The translations under genes and the position numbers were made by a program. From Streptomyces coeruleorubidus (GTDB lineage: Bacteria > Actinomycetota > Actinomycetes > Streptomycetales > Streptomycetaceae), in the NCBI RefSeq assembly GCF_008705135.1, contig NZ_CP023694.1, positions 9,151,001 to 9,215,000 on the forward strand: a DNA stretch of 64,000 nt. The letters run 5' to 3'. Of the stretch, positions 60,053 through 64,000 are shown piece by piece. Below the pieces are notes generated by a model that did no database searches, was not told the DNA's origin, and saw only the letters and a program-made list of their open reading frames with translations. The stretch's first letter is position 1, and each line of letters starts with the position of its first letter.

Positions 60053-60481
60053 AGCGCCCGACCGTAGCAGCGCGCGGCCGACCGCTCCCCTGGATACTCT
60101 CCGCATACCGCCAGGCCCTGCTCTCATGCCGGCCAGTGCCCGCGATCACCCGATCGAGACCTTCGTTCGATCGACAGACTCCATGATCGGTACGGCAACG
60201 GCTTCTAAGGAATCACCGTGAACGCCCCTTCCTGGCCTCTGCGAGCGGGGCCAGCCTTCTTGCAGGCGGGTCGCGATGGGACACCGCCCGCTCGGCGCCG
60301 ACGGCGTGCACCGAGCTGCGGCGCTGACCCGAACGCAGTTGGCAGCACGGGCCGCATGTGGGGCCCGCCCGAACGCAGGAGCCGTGCTGCGACGAGGAAG
60401 CGCAGGCCCGACAGGCCGACGGCCAAGTCCTCATCCTCGATCCGACTGATCAGCGCGCTCGGGTCGTCCATCTGTTCTGGT
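60053..60481. other. intergenic, no gene firmly supported
   Basis: A minus-strand frame (60205-60475) reads MDDPSALISRIEDEDLAVGL and SGLRFLVAARLLRSGG, which could be a remnant, but I do not recognise it. Confidence 0.3.
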
Positions 60482-60730
60482 CGGTGAGGGCAGATGAGCG
60501 ACCATGACGTCCGATCCTGCCATCGGCGGCAAACCGGAGGCCGTAAACCGGCCGGCACCAGGCAGGCAGGTCCAGCGGGGCGGCCGGGTCGGTGGCGATG
60601 ACGTGGACGACGGTGCCGGGCTGTGCGTCGGCGATCTCGTTGCGCAGGCGCAGCAGGAGGGTGACGCAGAGCAGGCCGCGCCGTCGAAGGTGATGCCGGG
60701 CGCGTGGAGTTCGGGATCGGAGGGGTTCAT
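60482..60730 (-). pseudogene. TusA-family sulfurtransferase-like gene, frameshifted
   Basis: ATG at 60730 begins MNPSDPELHAPGITFDG; a missing base shifts the frame, and the homologous continuation is GLLCVTLLLRLRNEIADAQP, GTVVHVIATDPAAPLDLPAW, C. TusA proteins have the 'G-x-x-C-x3-LxxRxxIxxxxPG' pattern and end in a WC-x-LTGH-like motif, which here is replaced by unrelated residues. It overlapped the stop of the MFS gene upstream (ATGA). Confidence 0.65.
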
Positions 60731-60920
60731 CGGCGGTAGGCGGTGGAGGCGATAGCGGGCAGGAGGGCGAGGGAGAGGACGCCGCCGTTGAGGGCGAGGG
60801 CGCGGTAGCTGGTGGCGGCGACCATGATGCCGGAGGCCATGCCGCCGGTAGCGCCGGCGACGGCGATGGACACTTCGACCAGGCCTTGCGTTTTGGCGGG
60901 GGAACCACCGGCACGGCATG
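60727..60920 (-). pseudogene. MFS transporter C-terminal remnant
   Basis: Reads GLVEVSIAVAGATGGMASGI, MVAATSYRALALNGGVLSLA, LLPAIASTAYRR and TGA overlapping the TusA start. This is the last two helices of an MFS transporter, truncated at about 60900. MFS-TusA pairs are common in Streptomyces. Confidence 0.55.
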
Positions 60921-61103
60921 CGGGTCCCGCCGAACGCATCACCGCCCGCCCGAGTTCGGCGCACCACAGGGGGTCTGGGAGGATGGCCGGCGGCCGTCCG
61001 TAGCGGGTCCCCGTATTGCACGGGTTCGGGAACCCGCGGGCGGCGAGAGGCGGGCGGGTACGGGCAGCGGCTCGGCGGGCGGGAGAGCGGAGCGGTGTGG
61101 CAC

Positions 61104-62102
61104 ATGCCGGAGTACCCGGAGTACCTCGCCGCGGTCGTGTTCGCCGCGGGCGGCGTCGTCAACGCCCTGCTGGCACCGCACCGGTTCTCCACCGCCGTCC
61201 TGTTCTGCCTCGCGATGACCTCTGCCGGACTCGGCGTGGCCGGTCGCAGTGCAGCAGCCCACCCGACCATCGCCACCGTCCTCGCCGTCGCCGCCCTGCT
61301 CCTGGCGCTCGCGCTGGGCCTGCTGCTGCTGGCCGACGGCGTCCTCCTGGTCCGGCGCTACGGACCGCAGCCAGCCCTGCTGGCGACCGGGGCCGCCGGC
61401 AGCGCGGTGCTGGCGGTGCTCGGCCTCGACGCGGTCTTCCACGCGGTCGGCGGCGAGGCGTTCGGTGCCCTCCTGGTCGCGGTGAACGCGGCCACGGGAT
61501 ACCTCACTCTGCTCTTCCTGGTCTTCGCCGGCTACGTGTTCGTCCGGGGCCGTAGCACCCCCCTGCCGGAAACCACCCATGTCGTCGTCCTGGGCGCCGG
61601 GCTCAACGGCGACCGGCCCGGCCCGCTGCTGACCGGCAGGCTGGAGCGCGCCCTCGCGATCGACGCCGCCCGCGCACCGGACACGCCTCGTGTGGTGTTC
61701 GTCGTCTCGGGCGGCCAAGGCAACGACGAGGTCCGCTCCGAGGCGGACGCGATGGCCGACTATCTGCGCGGACGCGGAGTGCCCGCCGACCGGATCGTGC
61801 GGGAAGACCGCTCCGTCAACACCGGGCAGAACCTCCGCTTCAGCGCGGCCCTCGTGGACGGCACCACTCCCGACCACCGTGCCACGGTGGTCACCAGCGG
61901 CTTCCACGTCTACCGCACGACCCTGCTGGCCCGCCGCGTCGGCGTGCCCGTGCACGTCGTGGGCGCGCCGACCTCCCCCGCCTACTGGCTGGCCGCGACA
62001 CTGCGCGAATTCGCCGCCATCCTGTGGCTGGACCGCCTCCCCCTGGTCGGACTCAGCCTGCTGTTGGCAGTGCCGGTGGCGACGGCGGTCTTCGAGCACT
62101 GA
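61104..62102 (+). CDS. YdcF family membrane protein (DUF218)
   Basis: A 332-residue protein. Five N-terminal helices (AAVVFAAGGVVNALLAPHRF; AVLFCLAMTSAGLGVAGRS; VLAVAALLLALALGLLLLAD; LLATGAAGSAVLAVLGLDA; LLVAVNAATGYLTLLFLVFA) precede the DUF218 domain (VVVLGAGLNGDRPGPLLTGR, LERALAIDAA, VVSGGQGNDEVRSEADAMAD, YLRGRGVPADRIVREDRSVN, TGQNL). The conserved LGA/SGGxG/EDRSxNTxxN motifs are intact, and a final helix closes the protein. DUF218 proteins act on envelope glycan precursors or nucleotides; function here unknown. Confidence 0.9.
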   Translation: MPEYPEYLAAVVFAAGGVVNALLAPHRFSTAVLFCLAMTSAGLGVAGRSAAAHPTIATVLAVAALLLALALGLLLLADGVLLVRRYGPQPALLATGAAGSAVLAVLGLDAVFHAVGGEAFGALLVAVNAATGYLTLLFLVFAGYVFVRGRSTPLPETTHVVVLGAGLNGDRPGPLLTGRLERALAIDAARAPDTPRVVFVVSGGQGNDEVRSEADAMADYLRGRGVPADRIVREDRSVNTGQNLRFSAALVDGTTPDHRATVVTSGFHVYRTTLLARRVGVPVHVVGAPTSPAYWLAATLREFAAILWLDRLPLVGLSLLLAVPVATAVFEH

Positions 62103-62252
62103 AGCGCCGGACGCAGACCTCGTAAGAGGTCCTAGCAAAGGCGCCGTACATGGCGCGGTTGAGGAGGGGAGAGGGCTGGCCAGGCTGCCCGACCGGTGCG
62201 GCGAGAGTGCGTGCCGGGCGTCGCGGGGCAGGCGGGACTTTGCGGACACGCC

Positions 62253-63161
62253 CTAGGTCCTGTCCGGCGAATCTTGGCTGATGGTCGCCAGCAGATGTGT
62301 AACCAGGGGATTATGGTCGTTCTCGCGCCAGGCGACGGCCACTCGTGTACGGGCGGTGTGGGGTTCGATCCTGCGGAAGGCGACGCCTTTGAGGCGGATG
62401 CGTCGGATGCTCGCCGGGGCCAGGGAGACGCCCAGGCCCGTTTCAACAAGGGCGCACACGGTTTGCCACTCCACCGCGTGCTGGACCACCTGCGGTGTGA
62501 ACCCTGCTGCTGTGCACAGGCCGATGATCTGGTCGTGCAGTGGCGGGCCGACCATGCGGGGAAGCAGCACGAAGGGCGAGTCCGCCAACTGTGAAAGCTG
62601 TACGGCCCGTTGACCTGCTAAATGATGGGTGGACGGCAGCACGGCCACGAAAGGCTCGCTGAGTACCGTCCTGAAGACGAGCTCTGTCTCGTCGGTGGGG
62701 GGTTCGCGTAGTAGACCGATGTCGATAGTCTGGTCATGCAGGGCAGCGATCTGCGGAGCGGTCGTCATCTCGTGGATGTCCAGGTGCACTCCAGGAAACT
62801 GATGACGGAAGGTGCGCAGCAGGCCGGGCAGGATCGTCAGGGCGAGGGAGGCGGCGAAGCCGATCCGTAGGCGGCCGGCCCGGCCACTGCCGACGGCCCG
62901 GGCTGCGGCCAGGCCGTCCGAGAGGTCGGTGAGTGCCCGCCGGGCGGCGGGCAGCAGTTCGCTGCCGGCTGGGGTGAGGGTGACCCGCCCTGGGGCGCGG
63001 GTGAACAACGCGTGGCCGACCTTGTCCTCCAGGCGGCGGATCTGCTGGCTCAGCGGTGGCTGGGCGATGCCCAGGCGGGCGGCCGCGTGGCCGAAGTGGA
63101 GTTCCTCGGCGAGCACGACGAAGGCGTGCAACTGCGGTAGGGGGAGTTCGGGGCGCTCCAT
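62253..63161 (-). CDS. LysR-family transcriptional regulator
   Basis: A 302-residue LTTR. HTH at about 5-65 (PQLHAFVVLAEELHFGHAAA, RLGIAQPPLSQQIRRLEDKV), then the substrate-binding domain (GRLRIGFAASLALTILPGLL; IDIGLLREPPTDETELVFRT; SPFVLLPRMVGPPLHDQIIG). Divergent from the RidA-fusion gene, 72 bases apart; the shared region holds ATCAGACCGTACATGCGACC-type imperfect dyads. It likely controls that gene, sensing a catabolite. Confidence 0.93.
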   Translation of the reverse strand: MERPELPLPQLHAFVVLAEELHFGHAAARLGIAQPPLSQQIRRLEDKVGHALFTRAPGRVTLTPAGSELLPAARRALTDLSDGLAAARAVGSGRAGRLRIGFAASLALTILPGLLRTFRHQFPGVHLDIHEMTTAPQIAALHDQTIDIGLLREPPTDETELVFRTVLSEPFVAVLPSTHHLAGQRAVQLSQLADSPFVLLPRMVGPPLHDQIIGLCTAAGFTPQVVQHAVEWQTVCALVETGLGVSLAPASIRRIRLKGVAFRRIEPHTARTRVAVAWRENDHNPLVTHLLATISQDSPDRT

Positions 63162-63233
63162 ACGCCTAGAGATATCAGACCGTACATGCGACCGTATTAG
63201 ACGTATCAGTGCTGGTCATTTAGCGTTCGGCGC

Positions 63234-64000
63234 ATGACAGAGCGACGCGCGATCCTCAGCGGCTCGACCTTTGAGGGGCAGATCGGCTATGCCCGTGCTG
63301 TGGTCGACGGCGACTGGGTGCATGTGTCCGGGACGACCGGGTTCGACTACGCCACCATGACGATCTCCGACGACGTGGTGGAGCAGGCCGAGCAGTGCCT
63401 GCGCAATATCGAGGCCGCCCTTGCCGAAGCGGAGTGCACCTTCGCCGACGTGGTGCGTGTGCGCTACCTACTGCCCGACCGCGAGGACTTCGAACCCTGC
63501 TGGCCGGTCCTGCGCCGCGCCTTCGGCAACGTGCAGCCGGCCGCCACGATGCTCATGTGCGGTCTCGCCGACCCGCGGATGAAGATCGAAATAGAGGTGT
63601 CCGCGCGGCGGCGCTTCCCGCCTCACGGTGGCGCCATGAGCAATCACTCGGAAGCGCCTGTTGCGCCCGTCGAAGCGTATGAACCCCCGTACTACGTGGC
63701 TGTCTTCACTACGGTGCGAACCCAGGACCAGAGCGGCTACAGCGAGACCGACGCCCGCCTGGAGGACCTGGTGAAGGACGTCCCCGGGTACCTGGGGATG
63801 GACCACGCGCAGACTCCCGGCGGGCTTGGCATCACCGTCAGCTACTTCCGCGACGCCGACGCCCTCACCCAGTGGCGGACCAACGCCGAGCACCGCGCGG
63901 CGCAACAGCGCGGGCGAGCCGAGTGGTACCAGAGCTACACACTGCATGTGGCGAAAGTGGAACGCAGCAACGGGTTCACGCGAGCGCAGGACCCGCAGAG
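63234..64000 (+). CDS. RidA-ABM fusion protein, 3' truncated by window end
   Basis: A continuous frame of 255+ codons with no stop before the window ends. Residues 1-132 are a RidA (YjgF) domain: RRAILSGSTFEGQIGYARAV, DGDWVHVSGTTGFDYATMTI, QAEQCLRNIEAALAEAECTF, ADVVRVRYLLPDREDFEPCW, PAATMLMCGLADPRMKIEIE; the catalytic-type Arg and Glu are near 105-122. A short linker follows, then residues ~152-250 match an antibiotic-biosynthesis monooxygenase (ABM) fold: YYVAVFTTVRTQDQSGYSET, DVPGYLGMDHAQTPGGLGIT, VSYFRDADALTQWRTNAEHR, AEWYQSYTLHVAKVERS. RidA hydrolyses reactive enamines/imines; ABM domains oxidise aromatic or haem substrates. Expression probably depends on the divergent LysR. Confidence 0.88.
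   Translation, partial: MTERRAILSGSTFEGQIGYARAVVDGDWVHVSGTTGFDYATMTISDDVVEQAEQCLRNIEAALAEAECTFADVVRVRYLLPDREDFEPCWPVLRRAFGNVQPAATMLMCGLADPRMKIEIEVSARRRFPPHGGAMSNHSEAPVAPVEAYEPPYYVAVFTTVRTQDQSGYSETDARLEDLVKDVPGYLGMDHAQTPGGLGITVSYFRDADALTQWRTNAEHRAAQQRGRAEWYQSYTLHVAKVERSNGFTRAQDPQ

Overview
The window is high-GC actinobacterial DNA. Its gene families (MmyB-type XRE regulators, DUF1707, nSTAND1 ATPases, SigE-like ECF factors, a type I-E CRISPR repeat of the Streptomyces kind and, above all, remnants of tpg telomere terminal-protein genes) point to an arm region of a linear Streptomyces chromosome or large linear replicon. It is an accessory region: intact short operons sit among many broken genes, IS5-family remnants and frameshifted fragments. 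The window starts inside one gene and ends inside another.

Layout. 1-6 kb: truncated XRE/MmyB regulator, DUF1707 protein, MerR regulator, two GNAT acetyltransferases, then decayed fragments (IstB-like, phosphotransferase, XRE, LysM) and a GtrA-like membrane protein. 6-10 kb: a compact ribbon-helix-helix regulator / DUF4097 / DrrAB-type ABC exporter operon with palindromes upstream and a hairpin terminator downstream. 10.7-16.3 kb: small membrane, TPR/zinc-ribbon, VOC, WYL-regulator, CbrC and I36-like inhibitor genes. 16.6-20 kb: a large XRE-nSTAND1-WD40 protein with a partial duplicate of its own start. 20-31 kb: three tpg remnants, a broken metzincin protease, a SigE-type sigma/anti-sigma pair, a GNAT, a multi-pass membrane protein, an alpha/beta hydrolase, a tRNA-like element and a broken lamin-tail protein. 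31-35 kb: an RHH/Fic-like toxin-antitoxin pair, a PadR regulator/membrane pair with a perfect operator, and an SDR/Rrf2 divergent pair with a perfect operator. 35.5-38.3 kb: a decayed IS5 element, a HAD dehalogenase-like gene and transposase debris. 38.4-42.5 kb: a five-gene sigma / zinc-finger anti-sigma / ABC operon.

42.8-47.1 kb holds the most interesting unit: a translationally coupled three-gene operon (DUF6338-like membrane protein, 54-residue acidic protein, 1172-residue TPR-CHAT protease) that looks like a membrane-sensing, caspase-like conflict system with its own small partner or substrate. 47.2-51 kb: HNH, IS5, MFS, VanW and MOSC remnants around an ArsR-like regulator. 51.2-54.8 kb: a complete FdhF/YdeP molybdopterin oxidoreductase and a truncated DUF475 gene. 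55.8-59.5 kb: a PadR/membrane pair, a two-repeat type I-E CRISPR remnant beside an AbiTii-like gene, and an intact IS5-family element. 59.5-64 kb: a GNAT-like protein, TusA and MFS fragments, a YdcF protein and a LysR regulator divergent from a RidA-monooxygenase fusion.

Many broken genes differ from a readable frame by a single base, often in G or C runs. Some of this may be sequencing error, but internal deletions, in-frame TGA codons at Trp positions and truncated ends show real decay as well.
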